NCBI GenBank assembly: GCA_964444825.1
Contig: CAYUIS010000011.1
Span: 1 to 58,691, forward strand
DNA: 58,691 nucleotides
From: CAYUIS01 sp964444825
GTDB lineage: Bacteria; Chloroflexota; Anaerolineae; B4-G1
Reading direction: 5' to 3'
Below, in pieces: positions 15,860-26,036 of this stretch. Every line of letters begins with the position of its first letter. Position 1 is the stretch's first letter. Both the position numbers and the translations under genes were made by a program. Under the pieces are notes generated by a model. It searched no databases and had not been told where the DNA came from. It saw nothing but the letters and a program-made list of their open reading frames with translations.

Positions 15860-18412
15860 ATGCGAGTCCCACTGTCTTGGCTGAGAGACTATGTAGACGT
15901 CAACCTCTCCATTCCAGAATTGGCCGAGCGGCTGACGTTGGCTGGGCTGGAAGTGGAGACGGTCGAGTACGTCGGGATGCCCGGGGCTGAACTGCCCTGG
16001 GATCCGGAAAAGATCGTTGTGGGCGAAATCCACGCCGTCGATTTCCATCCCAACGCTGATCGGCTTGTTCTGGCGGAGGTGGCGTATGGTGGCGCCGAGA
16101 CTGAGGTTGTCGTTGCAGGTCCTCCTAGCCTGCTGCGGCTCCGTGGAAAGAGTGATCTGCATCTCAAGGTGGCTTTCGCGATGGAGGGCGTCAAACTCTA
16201 CGACGGTCACGCCGAAGAGCCCCGCATCAGGACGCTGAAAAAAACAAAGATTCGTGGCGTCTCCTCGCGGTGTATGGTTTGCTCGGAGAAAGAGCTGGGC
16301 CTATCCGATCTGCACGAGGACATCATCTACCTTCCTGACGACGCACCTGTGGGTACACCGCTGGTCGAGTATATGGGGGACGCGATACTAGAGTTCGATA
16401 TCAAAGGACCCTTTGGGCATTTGCAGTCCGTATTCGGCATTGCCCGTGAAGTGGCGGCTATTCTCGATATATCCCTGCGACGGGATGCGCTCGAGGTGTT
16501 GGATCGGAATCCGGCTGAACTAACCGCCACGCCAGACTATTTGGTTCTGGAGGTCGCTGATCCCGATCTATGCCCGCGTTATTCGGCCTTTTTCATTCAG
16601 GGCGTCAAGGTAGCTCCGGCACCTTTCTGGATGCAGACTCGATTGCGACGCGCCGGGATGCGCCCCATCAACAACATCGTGGACATCACCAACTATGTGA
16701 TGCTAGAGCTGGGGCAGCCTCTGCACGCTTTTGACTATCACGTTCTTCGGCCCAAGCCGGCCGAGGATCAGCCGGCGATTATCGTACGGCGCGCGCACGC
16801 TGACGAGCAGATGAAGACGCTCGATGGCCAATTGCGCACCTTTGATGAGGAAATGCTATTGATCACCGATGGTGGCGGCCCTGTGGCAGTAGCAGGCGTG
16901 ATGGGAGGACTGGATAGCGAGGTCACAAAGGTCACGACCGATGTGCTCTTGGAAGCAGCCAACTTTTACTTCCTCAACGTCCGCCGTACCTCTCGCCTGC
17001 TGGGGCTGACGAGCGATGCAAGCCAACGGTTCGGCCGGCGGGTCGATCCGGAATTGACGGTGAAGGCAGCAGCACGGGCCGCTCACTTGATGGCAGAGCT
17101 GGGGGGAGGCACCGTTGTACCCGTCGTCGGTGATGTGTACCCTGGTCGTCAACCGGAGCGGGTGATCGAATTCGATCCGTCCTACGCTGCACGCATCCTG
17201 GGCGTCGAGGTGCCCAAGGACGAGATCATCCGTATTCTTACGTCGCTTGAATTTCAGGTATCAGAATCCGGCGTTTCAGGAGCTGCGGATGGTCAAGCGG
17301 CTGAAACCTTGAGCATAACAGTTCCCTCACACCGGCTCGACGCCACCCAGCCGGTGGATCTGGTTGAGGAACTGGGGCGCATATGGGGGTACGACCGTTT
17401 TCCGGCATCCCTCATGCGGGATGAGCTACCTCCGCAGCGGACCAATCTCCGTCTGACAGGTGCCGAGCGTGTGCGCGATCTGCTGGTCGGCTGTGGACTG
17501 GATGAGGTCATCACATACTCGCTGGTGAATATTGAGGATGACGGAAAACTGCAGCCTCAGGGAGCGGCTCCTGATCCCTCCAAGTACCTGCGTGTGCTCA
17601 ATCCAATCTCGGCCGAGCGGCCCTACTTGAGGCGGACGCTGCTTCCCTCCTTACTGCACACCACGCGTGAGAACTTGCGGTTCCTCGATCACGTGACTAT
17701 GTTTGAGGTGGGTGCGGTCTATCTTCCGGTGGAAGGACAAAAACTACCGGACGAGCCTCGTCGTCTAGGAGTGGTGATGACCGGTCCGCGAGAGAATCGC
17801 TCGTGGATGGCAAATCAAGATCGCACAGGAATGGGTTTCTACGAACTCAAAGGGGTGGTGGAGACGTTGCTGTCTGGCCTGGGGTTGGCAGGGACATTCA
17901 AACCGTGTGCTACCTCGGCGGATTCCAGCGAGCTGGAGGGAGCTTTTCATCCCGGTAGGTGTGCCCAGGTGATCGTAGAGGACGCCGTGATCGGCGCTAT
18001 GGGAGAGTTGCATCCTCTGGTGCGCGAGGCTTTTGATCTGCCAGAGCAACCCGTCTGTATGCTAGAGTTCGATTTGGATACGCTGTTAGCGGCTCGTGAG
18101 GGTGCTCTCAGGATGACGTCTATCTCAGCCCATCCCCCGGTCTATGAGGATCTGGCTGTCGTGGTGGACGAGAGCGTGCCCGCGGTGCGTGTCCAAGATC
18201 TGATCGCTCAGACCGGTGCACCACTCGTGCGCTCTGTTCTTCTTTTTGACGTCTACCGGGGAGAGCAGTTGGGAGCTGGACGGAAGAGCCTGGCCTACCG
18301 ATTGACCTATCAGGCAGATGATCGAACGCTTACCGACCGGGAGGTCGCCAAGCTGCGAGGTAAGATTGTCCGCCGACTGGCGCAGGAACTGGAGGCGACG
18401 TTACGGAGCTAG
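15860..18412 (+). CDS. pheT: Phenylalanyl-tRNA synthetase beta subunit
   Basis: An 850-aa partner of PheS, slightly longer than the usual 790-810. In order: N-terminal EMAP-II-like tRNA-binding domain (residues about 40-170), B3/B4 editing region (about 210-410), B5 domain, the inactive class II core, and the C-terminal anticodon-binding FDX-ACB domain (about 755-850, SAHPPVYEDLAVVVDE onward). AAGGAGAGAACAA precedes the ATG. Spacing to pheS is 26 bp, so the two are one transcript under the T-box. A bidirectional-looking hairpin ends the region. Confidence 0.96.
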   Translation: MRVPLSWLRDYVDVNLSIPELAERLTLAGLEVETVEYVGMPGAELPWDPEKIVVGEIHAVDFHPNADRLVLAEVAYGGAETEVVVAGPPSLLRLRGKSDLHLKVAFAMEGVKLYDGHAEEPRIRTLKKTKIRGVSSRCMVCSEKELGLSDLHEDIIYLPDDAPVGTPLVEYMGDAILEFDIKGPFGHLQSVFGIAREVAAILDISLRRDALEVLDRNPAELTATPDYLVLEVADPDLCPRYSAFFIQGVKVAPAPFWMQTRLRRAGMRPINNIVDITNYVMLELGQPLHAFDYHVLRPKPAEDQPAIIVRRAHADEQMKTLDGQLRTFDEEMLLITDGGGPVAVAGVMGGLDSEVTKVTTDVLLEAANFYFLNVRRTSRLLGLTSDASQRFGRRVDPELTVKAAARAAHLMAELGGGTVVPVVGDVYPGRQPERVIEFDPSYAARILGVEVPKDEIIRILTSLEFQVSESGVSGAADGQAAETLSITVPSHRLDATQPVDLVEELGRIWGYDRFPASLMRDELPPQRTNLRLTGAERVRDLLVGCGLDEVITYSLVNIEDDGKLQPQGAAPDPSKYLRVLNPISAERPYLRRTLLPSLLHTTRENLRFLDHVTMFEVGAVYLPVEGQKLPDEPRRLGVVMTGPRENRSWMANQDRTGMGFYELKGVVETLLSGLGLAGTFKPCATSADSSELEGAFHPGRCAQVIVEDAVIGAMGELHPLVREAFDLPEQPVCMLEFDLDTLLAAREGALRMTSISAHPPVYEDLAVVVDESVPAVRVQDLIAQTGAPLVRSVLLFDVYRGEQLGAGRKSLAYRLTYQADDRTLTDREVAKLRGKIVRRLAQELEATLRS

Positions 18413-18427
18413 TTCTGAGATGGAAAA

Positions 18428-18469
18428 CTGCTGGCCATTAGTGTGTGCCCAGACGCTAATGGCCAGCAG
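18428..18469. terminator. Bidirectional hairpin between convergent operons
   Basis: CTGCTGGCCATTAG (18428-18441) and CTAATGGCCAGCAG (18456-18469) form a perfect 14-bp stem. The minus-strand side is followed by TTTTCC, so it best fits the end of the long minus-strand operon, while also lying just after pheT. Confidence 0.75.
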
Positions 18470-18486
18470 CAGACGTCCAAATACAA

Positions 18487-19272
18487 TTACCGCAGCCGGC
18501 GATGCCACTCTTGCTTCAGCTCCAGTGAGCTGAGGTCATCTCCGGCGTCGAGGAAATCCTTCAATAGTCGATTGAACTGGTTTTGCTGTTCCAGCATTGG
18601 AAAATGCTGGACGTCATCCAGTGAGATGACACGGACGTTGTCATCACAGTCCTCTAGCCAATCCGACTCAGGCGGGCTGATAAATGGATCGTTCCTGCCA
18701 TATACCAGGAGCGCTGGGATCTTGAGCTGGGGGAGTATGGGGCGAAAGTCGCTCTCGAGCGCTGAGTCCAATGTGCTGCTCACCGCAGATGCATCGGTCT
18801 TGCGTACCTCCATCTCCAGCTCGGAGAACTTGGCTCGTCGTGCTACCAACTTTGCCAACGCATCGCCATTGCCGGAAAGGCCAGCCAACGGTCGATTGAT
18901 GGTTTCACCAAGCAATGGCACACTCACCGCCATCACCTGATCCACCCAACCTGGATTCTCGGCGGCAAACTTGAGCGCGATCACACCTCCCAATGCGTGT
19001 CCCACCAGAGTGGCGTGGACGACGCCCAGCTTGTCAATGAATCCCCTTACCAACCCAACGTATGTGTCGATGTCATAATGACTGCCCGGTTTGTCAGAAT
19101 CGCCGAAACCCCATAGATCAAGAGCATAGGCCTTGTGCCTGACCGACAAATCCTCCATTGTCGGTACCCAGTAGCGCCACGATCCTATCCAGCCGTGGAT
19201 GAACAGGACTGGCCTGCCGCGTCCGAACGCTTCGTAGTGTACGAGGCCTTGACCGATTACGATAGCACTCAT
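18487..19272 (-). CDS. Alpha/beta hydrolase pseudoenzyme (nucleophile Ser replaced by Ala)
   Basis: A 261-aa alpha/beta-hydrolase fold protein with oxyanion HGW, LDLWGFGDSD, acid YGRNDPF and base QHFPMLEQ all recognisable. The nucleophile elbow reads GHALGG: residue 93 is Ala (codon GCA at 18996-18994), where the close paralogue at 29142-29936 has Ser93 in GHSMGG. One base change (TCA to GCA) would explain it. Without the nucleophile it is unlikely to hydrolyse esters and may be a binding or regulatory protein. It is the last gene of the minus-strand module, 160 bp after the receiver gene. Confidence 0.85.
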   Translation of the reverse strand: MSAIVIGQGLVHYEAFGRGRPVLFIHGWIGSWRYWVPTMEDLSVRHKAYALDLWGFGDSDKPGSHYDIDTYVGLVRGFIDKLGVVHATLVGHALGGVIALKFAAENPGWVDQVMAVSVPLLGETINRPLAGLSGNGDALAKLVARRAKFSELEMEVRKTDASAVSSTLDSALESDFRPILPQLKIPALLVYGRNDPFISPPESDWLEDCDDNVRVISLDDVQHFPMLEQQNQFNRLLKDFLDAGDDLSSLELKQEWHRRLR

Positions 19273-19432
19273 CGCTGTCTCAACACCTGGTACCCCGCCA
19301 ACGGGTGTCTACTCTTTCGGCGTACACTGTTCTTAACTCTAGCAACCAATGATCCCCCAATGGGCAAGTCTGAGCACTGGGCGCTGGGTCTGATCGGGCA
19401 GATTCCACAGGCTCATCATTTGCCCGAGTTTC

Positions 19433-19837
19433 CTAGTCGATAACTCCCGAATTACGAAGAATCTCCTTGACCTGTTTGGTCAGGTCGTCTGGCGCGAAAG
19501 GCTTCACGAGGTAGTGATCTGCTCCTGACTCGATTCCTTCCTGGATTTCGCCTTCCTGACCCTTTGCTGACAGTATCACCACAGGGATATGGCTGGTCTC
19601 TGGGTTGTTCTTTAACTCTCGGCAAGCCTGGTAACCGGTCATTTTGGGCATCCGAACGTCGAGCATAATGAGGTCAGGCTGTAGCTCCGGTGCTTGTTCG
19701 ACGGCCTCAGCGCCATTCTTGGTCAGGGTCACGTCCAGATCGGCAAAACGTAACGTGAAGCCGATCAACTCACGGATGTCCTGGTCATCTTCGGCGATTA
19801 GAATCTTTGGTTTGTTGTCGGGCATATCTACTCCCAT
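19433..19837 (-). CDS. Single-domain response regulator (CheY-like receiver)
   Basis: A 134-aa receiver with no output domain. Acidic pocket EDD, phospho-acceptor Asp60 (LIMLDVRMP), Thr/Ser in ILSAKG and Lys in LVKPF are intact. It lies 42 bp after the giant histidine kinase and is its obvious phosphorylation partner. A second in-frame ATG at 19825 has GGAG 5 nt upstream and may be the true start, giving 130 aa. With no output domain it probably works by protein-protein contact or as a phosphate relay to the receiver upstream. Confidence 0.9.
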   Translation of the reverse strand: MGVDMPDNKPKILIAEDDQDIRELIGFTLRFADLDVTLTKNGAEAVEQAPELQPDLIMLDVRMPKMTGYQACRELKNNPETSHIPVVILSAKGQEGEIQEGIESGADHYLVKPFAPDDLTKQVKEILRNSGVID

Positions 19838-19879
19838 TTCTCTCTCAGATCACCAGTGAACGCTGGCCTCTCGAACGTG

Positions 19880-22800
19880 TCACTCTCCAGTTGGGTTGTG
19901 CCTTTCTCGGTTCTTTGACATAGGGCGGGCCACCGGTGAATTCGAAGACATTTGTCCTTCAGATACCTGCTTGAGCGTCTGCCTGGCGGCCGCTGCGGGG
20001 AAGGCGACGGTGAACGTGCTGCCTTTGCCCAAATCGCTGTTAACCCACACTCGTCCTCCCTGCATCTCTGTCAACGACTTGACGATGGATAAGCCTAGCC
20101 CTGCGCCCGGTGCGTCCTGCACTACGTCGTGATCTGCGCGGAAGAAGCGGTCGAAAATCTTCTCCTGGTCTTCCTCCGAGATGCCAATGCCCGTATCGGA
20201 AACCGAAACGTGCACCTCGTCGCTGTGGGCATAAGCGGATACCGTGACCCTGCCTCCAGCAGGTGTATAGCTGCAGGCATTTCCCATCAAGTTGGTCAGG
20301 ATCTGAGTCACTCGGTCAGGATCCGCCAAGACCTGGGGAAGTGGGGAGGATACCTCTGACTGGAGGGTCAACCCCTTGTCCATCGCCCGCGCCCGCATTG
20401 TCACGACCGTGAGATCTATTACTTCCTCAAGATGTATCACCTTCGGCGACACCGCCAGTCGCCCGCTCTCGACACGCGAGATGTCCAGTAGATCGCTGAC
20501 CAGTAAGGTCAAGCGTTCCACGTTGCTGCGAATTACCGACAAAAAGTTCTGCTGATCCTCCGTCACCACGCCCACTGCACCCATTAGTAGCAGATCAACG
20601 TATCCCTTTATCGATGTCATCGGCGTGCGCAATTCGTGTGAGACTGTGGAGACGAACTCGGTCTTTGCACGTTCGGCCTCGACCTCGGCGGTGACATCGC
20701 GAAAGGCCGAGACGGTGCCCAAGAACTCGTTGTCCATCAACACCGGTGCAAGGTGTACACTGACAATGCGAGCTCCGATCTCCAGACGAGCTGCCAGGTA
20801 TTCGTCTGCTGAATATGTCTCCGCTCGTTCTGCCCAGCCTACCACCTTCTCCAGCCAATCCCGCGCTCGGCTACCGTAAAGCCCAAGCATCTCGTTGATC
20901 GAGCGCCCCATCGCTTGCTCTCTCGGCAACTCCAGGATACGCTCTGCAGCCGCATTGAACAGGATGATCTGGCCGTCAGCATCGGCAACGATCACCCCAT
21001 CCGCAACACCTTCCAGGATAGCTTGGCTCTTGGTCGCCTCGACTTTCTGGGCCTTTAACGTGTTCCCGAGCCGCTCCGCCTGGTCAAAGATGAGTTTGTA
21101 TAACTCGGCGTTGTTAAGTGCATTGGCAACCTGAACGCCAGCGGTCTTGACTAAGCGTAGGTGGCTCTCGTCAAAATGGTCGGTCTCGGTGTGGAACAGA
21201 AGCAGTGCACCGAGCACTTCGTCGCTGACCGTGAGGGGAACCGCCAGTGCGGATCGGTATATCCGATCGGTGCTATTTCGTGACTCTACCCAGCGGGGGT
21301 CGTGCCTAATGTCAGGTACGATGATTGCCTCACGATTCTCGACTATCCAACCTGCCAGCCCTTCACCAGAGGAAAAGCGGGTGGGCAAGCCGCCAACCGG
21401 CAACCTGTCCTCCGTCCCCAGAGCTGCCCGGTAGATCAACCTGTCGGATTCCGAGTCCAACATGAGAATAGATGCCCGCTCGGCACCGACAGCATCCACG
21501 ACCAGTCTTAGCGCGAGATTCATCACGTGATCCAGGTCGAGGCTGGCGGTGAGTTGAGAGGTGATGCGATAGAGTGTCTCGACTCGATCCCGCTCTTCGG
21601 TGAGATCCGCCATTGCCTCAGCCAATGCCCCGGTGCGTTCTTCGACGCGTCGCTCCATCTCCTGGGAGAAGCGACGTACCGCGTCGAACAGCCGGGCGTT
21701 CTCCACCGCCACTGCTACCTGATCGGCCAGCGCCGAAAGGGTCGCTACCTCGGCTGGCTTGAAAGCTCGCGGATCGTAGCGGCCTACGCACAAGACGCCC
21801 ACAACCAGTCTGCCGACTGTGAGCGGAGACATTACTGCGGCTCCCCTCTCCGCTCCCAAGAAACCAGTAGCGGACCGCGCGTCGTCCTGCACGTCGTCGA
21901 TTGCCAGCGGCATTCCGCTCTCAGCTACTGCACCCACCAATCCCTCGCCCGAAGTGAAGGTGAGAGATGCGATATCCTCAAGCGCAAATCCGTACGCCGC
22001 TCGGGCCACATAGTGCCCGCTCTCGGCATCGAGGAGGAAAATGCTGCTGTAATCGCCCTCCAGAAGCTGGGGAATCATCTCAGCAACAGCATCTAGCATA
22101 TCGCTCAGTTCGACCGCTTCCAGGTGTGCCGTGGTCGCCCGGTTGACCTCGTTAAACAGGGTCAACATCTCGGCCCGGCGTTGCAGTGCGTCCATCAGGG
22201 TCGCGTTCTCGATGGCCAACGCTGCCTGATCTGCAAAGATCTCTAGTGCTTCGACCGTCTCACGCGTGGGAGCCAGTCCATCAATCGGCTGATCTACCGA
22301 GAGAAGACCCTGGATATCGCCTCCCGATCCAATTAGCGGTACGAGCAGCAGGTCCTGGGGATGCCAGCGCTCAGGTCCCCACGATGCACCCTCGACCTGC
22401 GCTTCGTATACATCCAGGCGGCCACGCCAATGTGCCTGTCGCTCCGCTGGAATGTAGTAGCTCCGGCTGATGCAAAACTCCTCAGTCATCACATCCGCTA
22501 CAACGGACCATGGATCACGCACCTGTTTCAGACGTTCGAATTCGGCAATGGGTAGACCGGCAGCAGCCACACGTCTCCGGTACGGTGGATCACCTTCCAG
22601 GATGCCGATGAGTACCAGGTTGAACCCTACGCTCTCCTGAATGGCATAAGCGATTTCCTCTAGGATCTCTTCCAGGGGGCGGTCCGAGCGCAGTGCTTGA
22701 CTGACTTCCAGAACAGCAGCAAGTCGGTCAGCACGCTGTCTCAGCAAATCGCCACGCTCCAACTGTTCTTGATAGCGATGCGCGTTCCCGATAGCCATAG

Positions 22801-25144
22801 CCGCCTGAGCTGACAGCCCTTCCACAAATTCAAGCGCGCCCTGATCAAACGTTCCCTCTACCGGGCTCTCGAGGGCGATCAGGCCAGCTAGATCTCCCAG
22901 GTGGAATATCGGCACCAGAAGCACAGAGCGGGCTCCTGGTTGGATGGTGTTTTTGTCATCCTTATCATCTATCTCACTCAGGAGTAGAGCCCTTCCGGTA
23001 TCTAGCACCCCTGCGATAGCAGGATGTTTCTCCGGGGTTTGCAGGAGGGTGCGGATGTGCGTCTCCTCGGCCTTCGAATAGCCCGAGCAGACTTCCAACT
23101 GCAGTTTCCCTTCTGCTGCGTCTCGAAGCACAATCGCACCAAAAGAGGCATTGCTCTGGCGAAGCGCTTCCTCCAACACCAGATCCAGAATGTGAGAGTG
23201 GTCGACGGTAGCGTTAATCTCACGGCTCACGCGCTGGAGACGACGCAGTGCCTCTTCTGCACGGGCGCGCTCAGCAATCTCCCGCTGTGCCTGGTCGTAG
23301 AGCCGGGCGTTCTCAATGGCGCTCGCTGCCTGGACGGCCAGACTCTGCGCCAGATGAATCTGTTCGGACGTGTAGCTTCGCGCTTCATTGTCGATCGCAA
23401 TCGCCGCTTGATCGGCCAGGGCGGATAGTAACTCTACCTCCATCCTGGAGAATCTATGGGGTTTGACAAACATAGCCGACAACATGCCGATCACGCGGTC
23501 TGCGCGCTTGAGCGGCAAATCTGCAAAGGCACGGAACCCCTCTCGAACGGACATCGATGCGAATGCCAGCAGGCTTTCGTCAGCCTGGATGTCTGACACA
23601 ATCAGCGGCTCTTCTGACGCCATGGCGTGGCCTCGTCCTCCGGGTTCCAGCGTGAGCGTCTGCGATTGTGCAGCATAGTCTTCGCTCAACCCTTGAGTCA
23701 TTGCCAGGCGCAACACTTGTTGTGGCTCATCCAGGACGAAAATCGCGGAGCGCTGGCAACCCATCACTTCGAGCACGGCTGAGGCGATAGTCTGGAGTAC
23801 ATAATCAAGCTCAAGAGACTCACTCATGGCTGCCGAAATGGCGGTGAGTGAGGCCAACGCAGCGGCCCGGCGTTGGGCCTCATTGTACAGACGGCTGTTC
23901 TCGATGGCCCCGGCCAAGTAACCGGCGACAGTGTGCAGTAGGCGTACCTCTTCACGCCCAAACCCGTGTTTGAGGTCACCGAGATAAAGCTCCCCAATGT
24001 TATGTTCCTCGAGCCGCAAGGCAACGCCAGCAAAGTTCCTGAAGCCGAGTGTCTGGATGTAAGGGTGATAAACTGGGACGATGTTGGGATCGATCTCAGT
24101 TTCGTTGGAGAAAAAGCTACCACCGCGGACGAAAAGCGACTGCTCGAACCTCTCAGCGTTAGCAGGGATGACGAGTGTATCCACTATTTCACGGTCGGCC
24201 CCGCTCAATTTCAAGTATCGCGCCACCAAGGCGTCCTCTTCCTCATCATAGATCAGGAGCACACCCTGCTCCGCTTCCAGCAGTTGAAGCGTCTCATCCA
24301 TCACTTGGTTCAGTAGTTCGTCCAGATCGAATGTCGAAGCAGCTAGAGCAGCGATTCGGGCCAGTCCAGCGTGCTGCTCGGCACGCCGCTGCGTCTCTGC
24401 ATAGAGCTGAGCGTTCTCAATGGCGACTATTGCTTGGTTAGCAATGGCATAGAGTATCCTTATCTCTTTCTCTGACCATGCGTCGATCTGATGACTAGCC
24501 AATTCGAGGGTGCCAATGAAACGTCCTCGAGCGTGTAATGGAATGCCGATGTACGACTGGAAAGGGTAGCTGGAAAAACCCACTGTGGGTTGTACATCCC
24601 GTCTGGCCTGGACGTCACGGACCAACAAAAAGTGTTGATGGCGGATTATCCAGCCAGTGTATCCTTCATCGATGCGATAGGCGCCCTCTGTGCCTTGGGC
24701 AAAGGTTCGATCTCCTGCTTCACCTTGAGTAACACAGCATTGCCGTTCTTCGTCCCAGAGTGTGATTTCTGCGGTGTCGTATGGTACCAACTGTCCTGTG
24801 CTTGACAGGATAGCATCCAGCGTTGATTCCAGGCAAGGAGGATGATCAGGGGCGAAACCAAGCTCGCTGTTGTCCTCGCCGCCGATGTGACCTAGCACTG
24901 TCGTCGCTGTCGATGATGGTTGCGAAGACAGTACGAGTGAGCCTGCTCGTTCGTTCCATCGAACAGCTAGCAAGAACACCGGGAGAGTCAGGCTACTGAC
25001 GAGCAGCCTTTCCGCAGCGTGTAGATGCCGACTTCCCCACACTGCCAAGACGAGCATCAATGCCATCGCTCCGAAAACACCGCGTGCTTTCGAATACTTT
25101 TGACGCTTCTGCGCTAGCCTGCTCATACCGTCACTTTCATCCAC
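19880..25144 (-). CDS. Giant hybrid-free histidine kinase: 2 TM, seven GAF domains, PAS, HisKA, HATPase
   Basis: A 1754-aa sensor kinase. Two hydrophobic helices (about 22-38 and 45-62) give membrane attachment with almost no extracellular loop. Seven GAF-type domains follow at about 105-250, 270-420, 440-600, 660-800, 820-1010, 1030-1180 and 1225-1370, a PAS domain at about 1395-1500, HisKA with His1503 in SHELRTP, and an HATPase with N-box near Asn1622 and DTGIGISEEDQ. Sensing must therefore be cytoplasmic, probably of small molecules, redox or chromophore. No obvious phytochrome-type Cys is apparent. It lies between two response-regulator genes and belongs to the minus-strand module. Confidence 0.93.
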   Translation of the reverse strand: MDESDGMSRLAQKRQKYSKARGVFGAMALMLVLAVWGSRHLHAAERLLVSSLTLPVFLLAVRWNERAGSLVLSSQPSSTATTVLGHIGGEDNSELGFAPDHPPCLESTLDAILSSTGQLVPYDTAEITLWDEERQCCVTQGEAGDRTFAQGTEGAYRIDEGYTGWIIRHQHFLLVRDVQARRDVQPTVGFSSYPFQSYIGIPLHARGRFIGTLELASHQIDAWSEKEIRILYAIANQAIVAIENAQLYAETQRRAEQHAGLARIAALAASTFDLDELLNQVMDETLQLLEAEQGVLLIYDEEEDALVARYLKLSGADREIVDTLVIPANAERFEQSLFVRGGSFFSNETEIDPNIVPVYHPYIQTLGFRNFAGVALRLEEHNIGELYLGDLKHGFGREEVRLLHTVAGYLAGAIENSRLYNEAQRRAAALASLTAISAAMSESLELDYVLQTIASAVLEVMGCQRSAIFVLDEPQQVLRLAMTQGLSEDYAAQSQTLTLEPGGRGHAMASEEPLIVSDIQADESLLAFASMSVREGFRAFADLPLKRADRVIGMLSAMFVKPHRFSRMEVELLSALADQAAIAIDNEARSYTSEQIHLAQSLAVQAASAIENARLYDQAQREIAERARAEEALRRLQRVSREINATVDHSHILDLVLEEALRQSNASFGAIVLRDAAEGKLQLEVCSGYSKAEETHIRTLLQTPEKHPAIAGVLDTGRALLLSEIDDKDDKNTIQPGARSVLLVPIFHLGDLAGLIALESPVEGTFDQGALEFVEGLSAQAAMAIGNAHRYQEQLERGDLLRQRADRLAAVLEVSQALRSDRPLEEILEEIAYAIQESVGFNLVLIGILEGDPPYRRRVAAAGLPIAEFERLKQVRDPWSVVADVMTEEFCISRSYYIPAERQAHWRGRLDVYEAQVEGASWGPERWHPQDLLLVPLIGSGGDIQGLLSVDQPIDGLAPTRETVEALEIFADQAALAIENATLMDALQRRAEMLTLFNEVNRATTAHLEAVELSDMLDAVAEMIPQLLEGDYSSIFLLDAESGHYVARAAYGFALEDIASLTFTSGEGLVGAVAESGMPLAIDDVQDDARSATGFLGAERGAAVMSPLTVGRLVVGVLCVGRYDPRAFKPAEVATLSALADQVAVAVENARLFDAVRRFSQEMERRVEERTGALAEAMADLTEERDRVETLYRITSQLTASLDLDHVMNLALRLVVDAVGAERASILMLDSESDRLIYRAALGTEDRLPVGGLPTRFSSGEGLAGWIVENREAIIVPDIRHDPRWVESRNSTDRIYRSALAVPLTVSDEVLGALLLFHTETDHFDESHLRLVKTAGVQVANALNNAELYKLIFDQAERLGNTLKAQKVEATKSQAILEGVADGVIVADADGQIILFNAAAERILELPREQAMGRSINEMLGLYGSRARDWLEKVVGWAERAETYSADEYLAARLEIGARIVSVHLAPVLMDNEFLGTVSAFRDVTAEVEAERAKTEFVSTVSHELRTPMTSIKGYVDLLLMGAVGVVTEDQQNFLSVIRSNVERLTLLVSDLLDISRVESGRLAVSPKVIHLEEVIDLTVVTMRARAMDKGLTLQSEVSSPLPQVLADPDRVTQILTNLMGNACSYTPAGGRVTVSAYAHSDEVHVSVSDTGIGISEEDQEKIFDRFFRADHDVVQDAPGAGLGLSIVKSLTEMQGGRVWVNSDLGKGSTFTVAFPAAAARQTLKQVSEGQMSSNSPVARPMSKNRERHNPTGE

Positions 25145-25181
25145 GGCCTATCGCCCCGCACGGCCAAACGGGTGCTGGTGC

Positions 25182-26036
25182 CTATGCCTCCGATGCTGTA
25201 CGTCGCGCGTTGGATGCTGCTTCGGTGATCTCGCGAATATCATAGAAAGGGCCGTCCTCCGTGGTGATCCTACCGACGGAGAGCTTCATCAAATCAACAC
25301 CCTTCTGACGCGCTTGCCAAGGATAATGGGTTTCGATCTCTGCGTCAAAGCGTTGCGTGAGTTCTGCTGCTACAGCATCGACCAGACCCTGCTCGGTGAT
25401 AATGATAAAATCATCACTGCCGATGTGGCCGATAAAGTCATTGGTGGTGCCGGCGCTGTCTACTGCTTTGCCCAAAACCAGAGCGGCAAAACGCAGCACC
25501 TCCTCGCCTGCCACAAAGCCGTATTCGTCTTTGAACGTGGTGAATCCCCAGATGCCTGCGTAGACGACTCCCCAATCCTCCCGTCGCATCAGACTGCGCA
25601 GTTGATCCTCGATCAACCGCCCGCTCGGCAAACCCGTCGTAGCGTTGGTCAGACTCTCGTATTGAGCCCGGACCATGGCGTTCTTGACCCGGAGTTTGAG
25701 TTCCTCTAGATCGAAGGGTTTGGTGATATAGTCGTCGGCTCCCAACTCGAGTCCGTGGATCTTGTCAGAACGCTCATCCTTCTGGGTCAAGAAGATGATG
25801 GGGATATGGCTGGTGCGAAGGTTGCCGCGCAGATGGCGGCAGACATCGTAACCATCCATGTCTGGTAACATGATGTCAAGGATGATGATGTGAGGGAGCT
25901 GCTGTCTGATCATCTCTAGAGCATCTTCTCCACAGTCAGCTATCGTCACATCATAGTTTTGCGATTGGAAGTAGATGCGTAGCATGTTGGAGATATCCTC
26001 ATCGTCCTCTACTATCATCAATCTACCTTCGGGCAT
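25182..26036 (-). CDS. Response regulator with degenerate GGDEF domain
   Basis: A 284-aa protein. The receiver (residues 1-120) has EDD, Asp54 (IILDIMLP) and KPF, all intact. The C-terminal half is a GGDEF fold (start NATTGLPSGRLIEDQL), but the signature reads GSDDF (206-210) instead of GGDEF, so diguanylate cyclase activity is doubtful. It may bind GTP or c-di-GMP as a sensor instead. AAAGGAGG sits 4 nt before the ATG, inside the end of the AAR-like gene, which it overlaps by 19 bp. It lies 37 bp upstream of the giant kinase. Confidence 0.88.
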   Translation of the reverse strand: MPEGRLMIVEDDEDISNMLRIYFQSQNYDVTIADCGEDALEMIRQQLPHIIILDIMLPDMDGYDVCRHLRGNLRTSHIPIIFLTQKDERSDKIHGLELGADDYITKPFDLEELKLRVKNAMVRAQYESLTNATTGLPSGRLIEDQLRSLMRREDWGVVYAGIWGFTTFKDEYGFVAGEEVLRFAALVLGKAVDSAGTTNDFIGHIGSDDFIIITEQGLVDAVAAELTQRFDAEIETHYPWQARQKGVDLMKLSVGRITTEDGPFYDIREITEAASNARRTASEA

